Part shown: one piece after another, positions 1-12,356 of the stretch
Numbering within the stretch: position 1 is the first letter of the stretch
How the letters are laid out: each line of letters opens with the position of its first letter
Source of the DNA: Hemibagrus wyckioides
Taxonomy: Eukaryota; Chordata; Actinopteri; Siluriformes; Bagridae
Direction: 5' to 3'
DNA length: 64,000 nucleotides
Assembly: GCF_019097595.1 (NCBI RefSeq)
Contig: NC_080711.1
Span: 14,364,928 to 14,428,927 of the forward strand
Notes under the pieces: generated by a model
The model's database searches: none
What the model was told of the DNA's origin: nothing
The model's input: the letters and a program-made list of their open reading frames with translations, nothing else
Translations under genes and position numbers: made by a program

Positions 1-1180
1 ATCATATTGTTTTGAATTGAACTGGATTCATTGGTTGAATATAAACAATTATTATGGAACTGATTAGCCTTCATACCAATATTTGTAATTCTGACTGAAC
101 CATAAACAGGATTATAAATGGATTATTAGCTGTAATAGCTAGCTGTAATTACTAGAACACTTTGAAACAGCTAGCTAGCTGAGTAGATACTTGATGACGA
201 GGTTATCACTAACATAAAGTAGTGGCAGATTGATAGATTAGTTGTGGAAAAACACTTCTGTGTCCCAAGAAACACTTCTGTGACCAAGAAAAGCACTTTT
301 CTGTCATGAAGAGATGCATTACTCAGCGGTTTTATAACAAGAAGTTTTATGACAGTTGGTACTGGTTGGTAAATTTTTTAATATCCACCCATTATCTGTG
401 AAAGCCTTTGTCTTGGATGTCTATGAATCTCTCTCTCTCTTTGTTTGCCACACATTGTTTAGCATTGTTGTGATGCGTATGTTAATGAGTGCTCAATATA
501 TTTTGTCCCATTAAAAAAACACACACATTTTATTTATTAATCCACTAAGACATTAATAAACCTAATATGGATAACATTCCAAATAAACACAGTGTGGAGT
601 CAGATGATGTGAAGACAAATAGAAGGGGGATGGGAGGGGGGTGTCAGGGCAGCAGTAATTTATGAGAGAACAAAGCCATACAGAGAAGGTAAAACATTCT
701 CATTCCCTATTAATGCTTGGACATTAAGTACCCTGTGAGTGCTAGCTAGTAACTTCAAATTGCAGCCAAGCTGATAAACTGCTGCATTAGTAATCACCTT
801 GTGCATATTCATGATATGGGTAATATTTGCATTTTCTCATTTTCTTCACACACTGCAGCTGTAGAGGAGCAACTGACAATACCCAACCTTCACCAACAAA
901 GCAGACAATCAGCTGGAATTAAGTAGTTTTGCTTTAGTGACAAGAAAGTGACTATTTAGTGACTATTTAGTGACAAGAAATCATGTCTTGCTCATGTAAT
1001 ATTAATCTTTATTGGTGTTATCTTTCATATGCTTTGGCCATATGCAATGACCATTGTAATAATAATTACACCTGTACACCTACTTATTTGTGCAATTAAT
1101 TAACTAATTAGCAGCCTCGTAGTGCATGCAGTCATTTAAGTACAGGTCAAGATCTTCAGTTTGTGTTAATATCAAATATC
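1..1180. other. Noncoding AT-rich DNA, nothing recognised
   Basis: No open frame resembles a known protein. The stretch is AT-rich with scattered short direct repeats, for example the duplicated 'gtgactatttagtgac' near 948-975. I see no transposon ends, RNA gene or promoter that I could defend. Confidence 0.5.
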
Positions 1181-1181
1181 A

Positions 1182-1290
1182 GAATGACTTTAACTATGGC
1201 ATGGATGGCAGACAGGGTGGATTGAGTATTTCAGAAACTACTGATCTCTAGCAATTTTAAGGCACAGTTTACACAGAAACTGGTACTGAT
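1182..1290 (+). mobile_element. Degenerate Tc1-like transposase helix-turn-helix relic
   Basis: Read on the + strand this segment gives a decayed version of the N-terminal helix-turn-helix of a fish Tc1-like transposase; the recognisable part is GGLSISETTDL, matching the usual pattern of a glycine/leucine-rich helix before the DNA-recognition helix. Stops follow within a few codons and no catalytic DDE region is present nearby. No terminal inverted repeats are visible. It is a short fossil with no coding capacity. The assignment rests on a brief match and could be wrong. Confidence 0.4.
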
Positions 1291-2196
1291 GGTGGGTACT
1301 GGTGGATGTTGATATGTGTGTGTGTGTAGGGGTGGCCATACTTATTCATGTTGACAGGAAGATTCAAATAACCTCCCCATACTAATGTGTAAAAAAGTAG
1401 AAAAGCATCTCAGGTTGCACTAGATGTTGTACCTTGAACAGGATAGACAACAGCAGAAGACCACATTGAGTTCCATTCTTGTCAACAAAGAGCAAAAATA
1501 TATACAATATATTATACCTTCTGGCCTTCGCCCATTATGTTTCTGTGGAAAAGGCTAGACTGGGTCAGTAAATTGAATAATTTTGCAAATGGATCATCTT
1601 GTAAGCTGATGTTGCTACAGCACAGGCATGATTACAGGCACACAATGCTAGACACACACACACACACACAGAGTGATGAGAGCGATCTACTCTTCACACT
1701 GTGATTGATTCAGTGTCATAATGGTAATTGGGAGGGTCAGGAGAAATCCAGTGCTCTGATTCCTGTGTGCCAGCAACACTGCATTTATGAAAGTGGTTTA
1801 TCACATTTCACCCTCTCTCCTGCATATAAACACACAAATGCACTCACAAACTCAAAAGCGCCACAACAAAGTTCATATATGTGCAAAATTTAGGAGAGTG
1901 AATCAGCAGTACTCAAGGGGGATGCGGCCAAAATGCGAAAAACAACAGCTCTATGCTGAATAGGTGAACAGTGTGAAATTCTGTGAAACACTGCTGACAT
2001 TGAGAGCTTGGAAGTTAGCTTGCATTAGTAATATGGTGAGTGTCGTGACTGTCGCATTTCTCTTGCAGTTTTTATTTTTTCACTAGCAGGCTAGTTTGAG
2101 TATTGCACTATGACTAGCAGGCAGTACAAGAGATGGATAAGATAATGAGATTTTAGAAAACGTAACCACACACAGTGTTTACTGCAAGTGTTGATA
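1291..2196. other. Noncoding DNA with short CA repeats
   Basis: Contains short (TG)n at about 1313-1327 and (CA)n at about 1651-1670. A 62-codon open frame near 1705-1893 has no recognisable domain and looks fortuitous. Nothing else is supported. Confidence 0.45.
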
Positions 2197-3331
2197 GGCT
2201 TTTCACACCTGAAATAGTTATCCTGGGTCATTATAAATGAAATAATAGAATCCTGGGTTATCTTGTTTCACATTTCACAATGCTCTTATTTTCCCCATGG
2301 TTAACGATTAATACTGGATATTCAGAATCTGACATTTCACACTGTACATTCCTAAATCCTGGGTACTTCTTAGCATATCTGCAGTGTTAGTAGCCCTGTG
2401 ACCGCTTTAAATACCGGCTTGTTTCACACTTTCAAATCAGAAAAAGGACACGTCTGTTTCTCAAAGTGCTGTTGTGTGTCTGGACAGGCATTGTCATATT
2501 TCACAGCTTTGTAATCTTTTTTGGCCATTTTATAATCAATGTACCGCTATTTTTTATCAGTTTTTTTAAATACTCATATTATGTGTGTGTGGAGTTTGCA
2601 TGTTTTCCCCGTGCTTGGTGGGTTTCCTCCGGGTGCTCCGGTTTCCTCCCACAGTCCAAAGACATGCTACTAGGTTGATTGGAGCCTCAAAATTGCCCAT
2701 AGTGTGTGTGATTGTGTGAGTGAATGAGTGTGTGTGTGCCCTGCGATGGGTTGGCACTCCGTCCAGGGTGTATCCTGCCTTGATGCCCGATGATGCCTGA
2801 GATAGGCACAGGCTCCACATGACCTGAGGATAGATCGGATACACGGTACAGACAATGAACTGAAAAAATATTTTTATTTCTGACTTGGCCATCCACTGTC
2901 ATGAACAGATTTTTCTGACCATAACTCTTCTTTTCCTTTTACTAATGCAATTTCTATCTTTACTAAACAAACATTACTATTTTGTTTTTTCCCCCTGAAA
3001 TGCTGCAACTACTGTTTACACAACAGGTGTGGTTTCTGTGACTGTGCAAAGCATGTGATATAAGGCATACGCTGTTCAGGGTCCGATTGGGTGTCTGTTG
3101 CTAAGCATCTTGTCTTAACATTTTAACGCTGCATCATTTCACACTTTTACACGTTTAGCACTGCATTGCGAGGTTAACACACTGTAAAACCAGTGCTAAT
3201 GCTGCTTTGGATCCCGTGTAAAGAGAGGTGCTAATCATACTTCTAAATTAGAAGTGTGAAACGTTCCTCTACCCCAGGTTAAAAGTGGAGTCTAGAGCGA
3301 TGATAACCTGGGGTTATAAGTGTGAAAAGCC
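2197..3331. mobile_element. Candidate non-autonomous TIR element with a nested SINE/LINE tail
   Basis: The left end 'ggcttttcacac' (2197-2208) and right end 'gtgtgaaaagcc' (3320-3331) are a perfect 12-bp inverted pair. The interior repeats the words 'tttcacac', 'gtgtgaaa' and 'cctgggtt' many times, as in fish MITE-like DNA transposon remnants. Next to the right end is a subterminal hairpin: 'ccccaggtta' at 3272-3281 pairs with 'taacctgggg' at 3304-3313. A separate L2/SINE-type tail (2581-2846) sits inside it. There is no transposase. I could not find a clear target-site duplication, so the boundaries and superfamily are inferred. Confidence 0.45.
2581..2846 (+). repeat. L2/SINE-type repeat body without tRNA-like head
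   Basis: Shows the run of words found in a very common fish SINE/L2-tail repeat: 'gtggagtttgcatgtt', 'ggtttcctccgggtgctccg', 'cagtccaaagacatgc', 'gccctgcgatgggttggc' and 'gataggcacaggctcc', in that order on the + strand. The tRNA-like 5' head seen in the copies at 4756 and 22497 is missing, so the copy is truncated. It lies inside the candidate TIR element and is presumably a later insertion. Confidence 0.75.
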
Positions 3332-4008
3332 CTTTAGACGATTTCTCTGTGAGTTGTAATTTAAGAAATAAGATTTTTTTTTCTCTTGTATGTTTCACTT
3401 TCTTTTGTTGGTTTGGAGATATGACAGCTATATCAAGTGCTGCTATTCTTTTGCTTATAAAGCAAAAATGTTTTCCCTACTGCATCCATCAATTTCAGGT
3501 GGGCTGATAGGCACCTTGTAACTATCTGACTAAAAGTCTGAGGTCCGAGGTAGTTGTAGGAAGAACACTAAGAGAGTTACATATAGAAATGAGACTCTGC
3601 ACCTGTGTGTCCTACAAGAGTGAGTGATACGAAAATGTTATACAATAGAAGCATCGGCATTAAATCAATCCTGATGAGGAGAACCAGTGATGGACTGTTA
3701 TGTGGTGTGTAGTTTGTGGACCATATGTGCTTAGTGTGAAAAAATAATTGTGTTAAGCAAGATTCATCTGCTTTATTCTCCATATTTTGACAGAGCTCTA
3801 AGTGATGAATAATTGTTAGTTTAACAGCAATGAGATACTGCAGCAAATGTAAGAGAGAGAGAGATTGAGAGAGAGGCAGCTGATTCATTAATTACTTAAT
3901 TACTCTTTTTATTAAATGCTTCCTTCCAAAGATGGACATAAGAAATGAAGACTTTGTCTTTTCCCTTTGTCCTTCTATATACTTGACACAATACTAGATT
4001 TTCCTATT

Positions 4009-4063
<55 letters not shown>

Positions 4064-4755
4064 AGTAATGAATAGCGATGTGTGATGTGGTTGCAGGCTG
4101 GGGGCGTAGTACAGTAGCAGAGAGAGCAAATCTTTGCCTTACTGCTGTGCTGGGTTTAGCAGTCATACCCTTTCCAGTTTCTTCATTTGTATTAAATCAA
4201 TTGACATCCATCCATTTTGTTAGAAACCCTGTGAATTGGTCATGAGATTGGATTGCCTGTTGATCTGTTTCTCTCTACACAAGAGCTTCTTGTATTTTTT
4301 TTTGCCTGCCTCCTCCTACCCACTACATTTCACTACACCATTTAAATCTCTCATATTAATACTGAACCGCAAGGCTGAGATAAGTTTTCAAAATTTCAAG
4401 TCAAGTGAACGAGATTTAATGCTTTAGTGTGTCTGGAAACACATTGGACAGATGAATACTACGGTCATTTTCAGTCACCTGGAGAAGAGTATATTGCAAT
4501 AATGCATGAACATCACGGTAAATGATAATGCATGAACATCACAGTTAGTGAGTTTTCGATCACAATTTCCAAGTGTTTTCTGATGTCTTTCCCACAGATG
4601 GAAGGAATATGGATGACATCCGACAGATGTCATTTTGCTCCCTCTTCCTGTTCACTGAAGCTCCTGCCGTTCATGCCCTAATAATAAATCCATTTTCTAG
4701 TCACTTTTTTTTTGCTATCTCAGTGTAAAATTGCTTTTTTATATATATATTCATA
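3332..4755. other. Noncoding DNA with a long TC microsatellite
   Basis: No supported gene. The stretch holds a (TC)n array of about 24 units at 4012-4059, (GA) clusters near 3850-3873 and a short (TA)n at 4740-4750. The open frames here are short and low-complexity or unrelated to known proteins. Confidence 0.5.
4012..4059. repeat. (TC)n microsatellite, about 24 units
   Basis: Uninterrupted CT/TC dinucleotides over 48 bases. The minus-strand frame through it reads as a poly-(RE) run, which is an artefact of the repeat. Confidence 0.95.
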
Positions 4756-5079
4756 GGGAGCATAGTGGAGGCTTTGTGGTTAGCACCTTTGCCTCACACT
4801 TCCATGCTTGGGGGTTTGATTCCTGTCTCTGCCCCGTGTGCAGAGTTTGCATGTTCACTCCATGCTTTGAGGTTTTTCTTCAGGTACTCCCTAGGTTTTC
4901 CTCCCTAGTTGTAGGCTGATGGACATCTCTAAGTTGTCTCTATGGCCGTGTGAGCGTCTGTACTGTATGTCTGTGATTGTGCCTGGGTGATGGGTTGACA
5001 CCTTGTCCAGGCTGTCCCAAGTCCTATGACCATGTGTAGGATAAGTGCTACAGAAAATGGATGGATGTATGGATGGTGG
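4756..5079 (+). repeat. tRNA-headed SINE / L2-tail repeat, near full length
   Basis: Begins with a tRNA-like head containing an A-box-like 'tggttagcacctttgcctca' and a B-box-like 'gggtttgattcctgtctc', followed by the conserved body ('agtttgcatgttcactcc', 'aggttttcctccctag') and ending in 'aggataagtgctacagaaaa' with a short ATGG tail. This order is typical of abundant fish SINE-like repeats that share their 3' end with L2-type LINEs. It is diverged from the other copies in this window, so it is probably old. Confidence 0.75.
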
Positions 5080-7500
5080 ATATATCCACTCTTCTATTTT
5101 ATGGATTTTTAAATGTATGCCACAGAGTCCAGTAGGATGTTAATTGCTTAAACGCAGCAGAGGTCCAGTAGTACTTCCATTTATTAATTCAGGTTTTTAC
5201 TTTGTCACCTTTATGTATATGTACAGTTTAAACTGTCAGACTTTTTACTCTAATTAAAATAACCTACTCAGGAGTTCAAGGAGCAGTCATTAAAATTGCA
5301 CTGTCACTTTTCAACTTTCAACTACAAATCTGTTTTTTTTTTTTTCTTTACGAATCCCTAGTCTTTTACTAAAAACACCAAACAGCCATTAAACAAGTCT
5401 GCAACAATAAAATATCAACAGGGTCTTTCATTCTGATTCCGTTTCTCTTACAGGAGGGAAATAATGCTGTCTGTCTGTCTCTCTGTGTTTACCAATTACA
5501 TCTTTTTCACACATACCAGGATAAGGCAGGGAAATAAAATCTTAAAAAAAGGATAAAAGGAAAACAACATGACATAATATGTTTTCATCGCATTACATTT
5601 ACTGGTGGTGTGTGACAACAAACACGCAGCGACTTGCAATGATTCATACGTTCATTCATCTACAATAACAGCTTGGCTATCCTGCAATTTTTCATCAAGA
5701 TTTTACTAGTCTGAGCCTGCATCCGAAGTTATTTTGCTTGTGTATAGTACAGTGGGGAGCCCTTGACAAAGGTAGAATGTTTATAATTTGGTGTGATTTT
5801 ATTTGTTCTTACTTATTATATTAATGAGCAGCAGTCTGGCAGATCCAGAAAAACATGAAAAGCTGCCTGTTCCTAACCGGGACAGTCAATGCTGTAATCT
5901 AGCCGTCTACAAATACAAGTCTATGAGGGGGAGAGCTGGCCAGTAGTGATTTTCTCTTCACTGTTTCATAATGTGCTATAGCTTACAAGGTGCAGAACTG
6001 AACCAGATGGATATGGAAGATGTGAGGAGATATTTCAGTGGTGGCTATGTACAACAGCACCAGCAGTTTCTGTAGCAGCTCAAATTTCTTTAGCTTTCTT
6101 TAGCTTTTGAAAAAGTCTTTGTAGGAAGTACAATTCTGCAGGGTCTACATGGTGATTGCAGTAATCCTTGTTGGTGGAGTGAGGGGTGGGTGAGGGTGGT
6201 AAACACTGCTGTTTATGTTAAACATGCTAATCTTGTTTATATTGAACAAATGTGCTCCTGAGCGGGTTTGAGATTACGACTTGTTGTTTGTCATGCCAAA
6301 GGAAGGTCATGTTAAATTGTCAACACTCTAAGCTAGCAAAAAAATGTAATCCATGTTTTAAGAATTGCCATGGTTTTAATGATATTTTATTGATGTCTAA
6401 TATCTGTCTGATAAAGTAATTGTAATTGTGCTTGCATTTTGCTGGTGGGCTGAGTGACATTTATTAAACCATTTGTCAAGTGGATCATTTGAATTGCTTT
6501 AAACCTTTATATCACTGTTATAAACTCTTGATATGAGTGATATATTGGACATAAAATGTGGCCTCTGATTTTTGTAACTGTGCAGTAACATTTCTTCATC
6601 CTGAGTATTTATGCTGAGTGCATTAGGTTTTTGCAAAATATCTTTAAATGACACTTTATACTTTTAGTTCTTGGTGGATAAAATAAAAATAATCAGCTTT
6701 AACAATAATCAATAATAAACCACTGCCACACCCATTAAAATGAAATCCTTTAAAGGCACCAACTGAAAAAATCTAGATGTGTCGTTATGAGAAAGATGAT
6801 AGCTGCTGATGACTGCTAGAATCACAAGTTACTATTTTTCACCATTATTTACTGTTATATTTGACTGCATTCTAAAAAAATCACAAACAAAAGTCAGTGG
6901 CACTGATTTGCATGTTGGAAATATCCTTATTATACAGTAAACCTCGAAGAGTAAGGAAACTATTAAAAACTATATACGGTTAGAATGATAACATGCTATA
7001 TTAATCCTACAAGCATTTTAAGACTCTAAGTCCTGGACAGACAGAAGGATGCACAGACAGATGTTGGGAGAACCTGAAAGCATAATATCTCCATCACCTA
7101 GAGGAAGAGGCATAAAAAAACAAGAAGAGCAGCATCTCATAAGTAATCATCGCATGACCTCTAATTATAAATGAAATCAAACCAAATCAAGCTGTTTATA
7201 CATTTGATTTAAATATTATGAGATAGGTTTGAAAACCTTTTTAAAAAAATGCACAAGTTATAGCCAGGCCATGAAACCTCTGGCCATCAAATCTTATTAT
7301 CTATACTGAAATTTTAGTATTTTGTTGGACAGCATGGCAGCTAGGAGTAATCTGTGGATAGTCTTTGCCTCATTTCATTAAAGTGGCATTAGTCTTTCTC
7401 TAGAGACTCACCAAAATTCCTCGGCACTGACACTTCCAAATCCATTTTACTCCAGTTAAAATATACCATAACATAAATGTGGCTCTTAAGGATTATTGCT

Positions 7501-7531
<31 letters not shown>
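5080..7531. other. Noncoding AT-rich DNA
   Basis: About 2.4 kb with no recognisable coding exon, transposon or RNA gene. It ends in an (AT)n tract at about 7507-7531, which is the insertion site of the Tc1 element that follows. Confidence 0.5.
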
Positions 7532-8757
7532 CAGGGGTTGGACAATGAAACTGAAACACTGGCCAATTTAGTGTTGGAGGTTTCATGGCTAAATATGACC
7601 AGCCTGGTGACCAATCTTCATTGATTGCACATTCCACCAGTAAGAGCCGAGTGTGAAGGTTTAATTAGCAGAGTAATAGCACAGTTTTGCTTAAAATATT
7701 GCAATGCACACAACATTATGGGCGACATATCAGAGTTCAAAAGAGGACAAATTGTTGGTGCATTGCAATATTTTCAAGACAGCAAGTCTTTGTGATGTAT
7801 CAGGAGCCACGGTATCCAGGGTAATGTCAGCATACCACCAAGAAGGACAAACCACATCCAACAGGAGTAACTGTGGACGCAAGAGGAAGCTGTCTGAAAG
7901 GGATGTCCGGGTGCTAACCCGGATTGTATCCAAAAAACTTAAAACCACAGCTGCCCAACTCACTGCAGAATTAAATGTGCACATCAACTCTCCTGTTTCC
8001 ACCAAAACTGTCCGTCGGGAGCTCCACAGGGTCAATGTACATGGCCGGGCTGCTATAGCCAAACTTTGGTCACTCGTGCCAATGCCAAACGTCAGTTTCA
8101 ATGGTGCCAGCAGCGAAAATCTTGGGCTGTGGACAATGTGAAACATGTATTGTTCTCTGATGAGTCCACCTTCACTGTCTTTCCCACATCCGGGAGAGTT
8201 ACGGTGTGGAGAAGCCCCAAAGAAGCGTACCACCCAGACTGTTGCATGCCCAGAGTGAAGAATGGGGGTGGATCAGTGATGGTTTGGGCTGCAATATCAT
8301 GGCATTCCCTAGGCCCAATACTTGTGCTAGATGGGCGCGTCACTGCCAAGGACTACCGAACCATTCTGGAGGACCATGTGCACCCAATGGTTCAAACATT
8401 GTATCCTGAAGGCGGTGCCGTGTATCAGGATGATAATGCACCAATACACATAGCAAGACTGGTGACAGAGTGGTTTGATGAACATGAAAGTGAAGTTGAA
8501 CATCTCCCATGGCCTGCACAGTCACCAGATCTAAATATTATTGAGCCACTTTGGGGTGTTTTGGAGGAGCGAGTCAGGAAACGTTTTCCTCCACCAGCAT
8601 CACGTAGTGACCTGGCCACTATTCTGCAAGAAGAATGGCTCAAAATTCCTCTGGCCACTGTGCAGGACTTGTATCTGTCATTCCCAAGACGAATTGATGC
8701 TGTATTGGCCGCAGAAGGAGGCCCTACACCATACTAATGGATTATTGTGGTCTAAAT
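7532..8757 (+). mobile_element. Tc1-like transposon, 3' terminal repeat missing
   Basis: The left terminal repeat starts at 7532 with 'caggggttggacaatgaaac', immediately after a TA dinucleotide at the edge of an (AT)n tract, as expected for Tc1/mariner insertion into TA. The transposase reading frames run to 8737. The sequence after the stop starts like the usual 3' end ('attgtggtctaaa') but diverges from about 8757 onward, and I find no inverted copy of the left end. The element is therefore truncated or replaced at its right side and cannot be mobile as it stands. The right boundary is approximate. Confidence 0.85.
7718..8737 (+). pseudogene. Tc1-like transposase, two frameshifts
   Basis: A Tc1/mariner (IS630 superfamily) transposase would cut and rejoin the element's ends at TA sites. 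The likely start is ATG at 7718 (MGDISEFKRGQIVGA). A frameshift follows at about 7760-7780, before the first helix-turn-helix (SLCDVSGATVSRVMSAYHQE) and a GRKRKLSERD hinge. A second, single-base frameshift lies at about 8050-8060. The catalytic half (8066-8737) is open and keeps all three acidic residues in FSDEST, YQDDNAPIH and SPDLNIIEPLWG. The C-terminus AEGGPTPY is typical of the family. The catalytic domain is well preserved, but the two frameshifts separate it from the DNA-binding half. Confidence 0.9.
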
Positions 8758-8994
8758 TGTGGTGAGATGAACAGTTTTGTTTCATTTTTTGTGAACTGCT
8801 GACAATATTTCTCCTAAATTCAAAATATAACTATTGTTATTTAGAGTGTATATTTAAAGGAAATGACAACACATCAAAAGATCATACAGTATTTTCAGAG
8901 CTTCAATAACTCAAATAAAACAAAATGCAAATCATTTGTAAACAAATTGTGTTAATGCTTTGGCTAAATAACATTAAGAAATCAGTATTTGGTG

Positions 8995-9063
<69 letters not shown>

Positions 9064-10900
9064 CATATATATCGGCTAAATATTCACCTTACTTGACCTA
9101 TAGTGAGTACTATAGCAACGAATATAGTACATTTCTCTCTTTTGTCACAAACATACTTTATACATAGTATCAAATGGTAATGCAAAGAAGTGCAGTATAC
9201 TATGCTATTTTAACACTAGTTTACATTTAGTTTAGTTCAGTTAAAACAGAACAAAATATTGTGTTATTTTTAACCAGCTTTAGTGATGAAATGGTTCTTT
9301 ACATTACAGAAATGATAATTATGCTACAGTTAGAATGCTATATTTCTCCTGGCATGTGCACTTAATAAAAAAGCAATGCCTGTCCTACGTATAAAAGGAT
9401 GTTTTGTAAATGGGACTTGGTGGTCAGATCAAGCACTTGCCATATTCAAAAATGTAATTGTTAGCCAAACTGACATCCTCATATTTACCAAAGAACATTC
9501 TAGGCATGATCATGTTTTTTTTTGGTTGCTTGGTCACTAGAATTCTTGGCCGCTTCTGTACACATAGTGGCAATAAAAAAAGGGGGGGAAATGCCATTTT
9601 CCTGTTCCTCAACACAGATTGCAAAATGATTAGTTTTTTTTTGTAGCTACTTCTTGTAGAAATTCTCCTTATTCATATGACAATAAGACTTGAAGTGTCT
9701 GAATATTGCCTGCTTATGCAAGACATTGTGCTTCCCATATAAGATATTTGATTGGTCTTTCCTGTATTCTAACAAATGCCCTAATGGCTAGTTCCACTAT
9801 TTTCCCAGAACCACTTGAAAACGAGACATGATTTAAAGCAAAACATCTTAAAAATCTACACAAATCACACACAGCTCTATGAACACCACCAATCTTCAAC
9901 TAATCCACAGGTAATCCTCTTTAGAAATGGAAAGCTTAACCTTCCATTAACATTACAGTGATTTAAAGTAGACATCATTAACACTGAAGGGGCTGTGAAG
10001 TCAAAAAGCTTTTATCGTCATTTGCAATCATATATAGCTGATGAAGTATAGCGTGAAATGAAACAGCACTGCTCCAGGACCTTTGTGCTACATAAAGACA
10101 CAGAGCTAACTTAAGGTTTCACCACAGTTTAATGAATTATTATTGGTATTAATGAAAATCTATGACAAACCTGACAAATTGTATTTTTTTATTTTTCATT
10201 ATAATTCAGAAAGCATATTCCATCCAGAAATGAAACATACATCATATGAATAGTCCAGGCTTTCCCCTGTTTTCTGTCGCTCAGGCGGTTGTCATGAAAT
10301 GAATTCCAAATTGCATAGAACACTGAAAAGCGTAGTGCAGAAGAGAGATCTGTCAATCTGTTGTTGAGTTGGACATCAGCTGGATCGTCAGTGTGAAAGG
10401 AGCAATGCTGTTCAGGTTTAGGGGACACATTTGCAAGATTATAGGAGGGTTTACTTTTGTTTATTTTACTTTAATGACCCTAGTTATGAAGACAAATCAA
10501 TGAGGAAGGAATACAAAGACAGAGCTACTGTACAGAGCCTGAATGGATAAGGAAGATGAAGATGTAAAGCCAACACCTGAGGATATGACTCAATGTGACT
10601 TGGACACTCTGTGAAAGTATGCTGTCCCTCGAAGCAATGCTAAAGAGTTAAAATGTTAGAGAAAACGGTACCTTTGAGAGGCAAGAAGACAGGCAAGATT
10701 TTTAAGTGGTAGCAATTTACCAGCAGCCACTTCACACTTGTCCTGTTAGTCTGAATTGAGGACGTCTTTAGCACTGGAGGGAACATTTTAAATAAGAAAA
10801 GGAGCTCTTAGCACAAAATGCTGAAAACCTACACTTCTTGTATAAAAACCAGTGTCCTGTGATGGCTAGTATGTTTGTGAGTGAGTACGTTTGTGGCTTC
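8758..10900. other. Noncoding DNA with long (TA)n
   Basis: The first 250 bases after the Tc1 element may be remnant transposon sequence but show no clear ends. A (TA)n array spans about 8997-9059. No coding exon is recognisable in the remaining 1.8 kb; the short open frames look random. Confidence 0.45.
8997..9059. repeat. (TA)n microsatellite, about 31 units
   Basis: Pure alternating AT over roughly 62 bases, a self-complementary tract expected to be length-variable and able to extrude as a cruciform. Confidence 0.95.
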
Positions 10901-10902
10901 CT

Positions 10903-10985
10903 ATCATTTACATTTACATTGACATTTATGACACCATTATCCAGAGTGACTTATAGAAGTGCTTTGGAGTCTTTAGAAATCTCTA
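10903..10985 (-). repeat. Fish interspersed repeat fragment ('tatccagagtgac' type)
   Basis: Carries the words 'tttacatttacattgacatt' and 'ttatccagagtgacttatag', matching the 3' part of a tRNA-derived fish repeat that also occurs at 46056-46376 here. Only the end of the element is visible. Orientation is inferred from the fuller copy. Confidence 0.5.
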
Positions 10986-11213
10986 GCAATATCAGGTGTG
11001 CCCTATTACTCGCTCTCCTGGGAAGTTCCACTGGTAGATGAGGTCAAATGTTGGCATGTAACAGAGTTCATAATCATTATTGGAGTTTTTTCTAGCCTCC
11101 TGTAGAGTATTTACTGAAAGCAATAGGAGGTATGCAACATTACACTATTCAATTAGTTTACTAGGTCTTGCTGTCTAGAATTTCATATGCGCTGCTCTGT
11201 ACAGGGCTTTTCA

Positions 11214-11435
11214 AATCCATCCATCTGTCCGTCCATCCGTCCATCCATCCACCCATCCACCCATCTGTCCCTCCATCTGTTTATCCATTCAGCCATCCAT
11301 TGATCTGTCATCCATCCATCCATCCATCCATCCATCCATCCATCTGTCCGTCAGTCCATCCATCCACCTGGCCATCCATCCAACTGTCCATTAATCCATC
11401 CATTTTTCTGTCCATCCATCCACCCTTTTTTTGAT
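11214..11435. repeat. CCAT/ATGG tetranucleotide array
   Basis: Imperfect 'catccatc' units with scattered 'ctgtcc' variants over about 220 bases. On the minus strand it directly follows the 3' end of the L2/SINE-type repeat at 11436-11640, whose normal tail is ATGG-rich, so the array probably grew from that tail. Confidence 0.9.
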
Positions 11436-11640
11436 ACCACATATCCGACACAGGGTTGTAAGGAACCTGGAGCTTATCCCTAAACAGTAACAGACAACCC
11501 CCCCCCATCCCCACACACACACAGACACACATTAAATAGAATTTAGAAATGCCAATCAGCCTACAATGCATGTCTTTGGACTATGGGTGGAAACCGGACT
11601 ACTGGAGGAAAGCGCTGAAACTACCCACTAAGCCAACTTG
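11436..11640 (-). repeat. L2/SINE-type repeat, diverged copy
   Basis: Reverse-complement words of the family are visible: 'aatgcatgtctttggactat' (accessory to 'agacatg...'), 'ggtggaaaccgg' and 'ctggagcttatcccta'. The tRNA-like head is weak and the middle contains a run of C and CA repeats. It is an old copy with an expanded tail. Confidence 0.65.
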
Positions 11641-12316
11641 ACCCCCAGGATATTGTGACAGTGAAGTATTTATCAATGAATGTTTAGTTTGTGGTCATTA
11701 ATAAGAGAATTATACGTTATTATGTTTTGTTTGGATGCTCTAGTTTTTTTTTTTTTTTCCAATTTGACTAGCACTATGGACTGTTGCGCTACCTGAACTG
11801 AATTCGACATGATCAGAAGATAATGTGTTTTTCTTTGTCCATTCATTTTTAAACACTCCATTTTTATAACAAAACCCCTAAATCAAATCCATCGTACTGA
11901 AATTGTCTTGCATTGTCCATTAACCATCCATGTGTGAAAAGGCCGATTTGCACCAAGAAGGTGGGCATTTTTTTGAAATATCGCTCAGTGAAAAATCTTG
12001 TTTAAGAAAATGACAAACAAAAATGTATTTGTTATTGGCTTCTTCTTTTTTTCTTCTTTTAAACCAATCATACTGTCAGATTACTGAACAGAACACAGTG
12101 TTAAATAAAATAAAAATCAGTAAATGTCTAGGAAAACTATTCTTTCTAACCTAATGTCTCTAGGCAGGTTACTAGCCTCTGATCCAGTGAGCTGCCTTTA
12201 GGTTAATCCTTTGAATGTGATTGGATAAGAAGCTATTCTAATAGAGAAGCTCTTACAGAAGCTGTTAAGACAGGAAGCTGTGGCGTTTTTTATATACATT
12301 CATTGGCCCTGATACA

Positions 12317-12356
<40 letters not shown>

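Noticed and set aside
4756..4830. Functional tRNA gene
   Set aside because: Box A/B-like words are present but no cloverleaf can be formed; it is a SINE head.
7730..8349. Minus-strand open frames opposite the Tc1 transposase
   Set aside because: Antisense shadow of a conserved coding region, no own homology.
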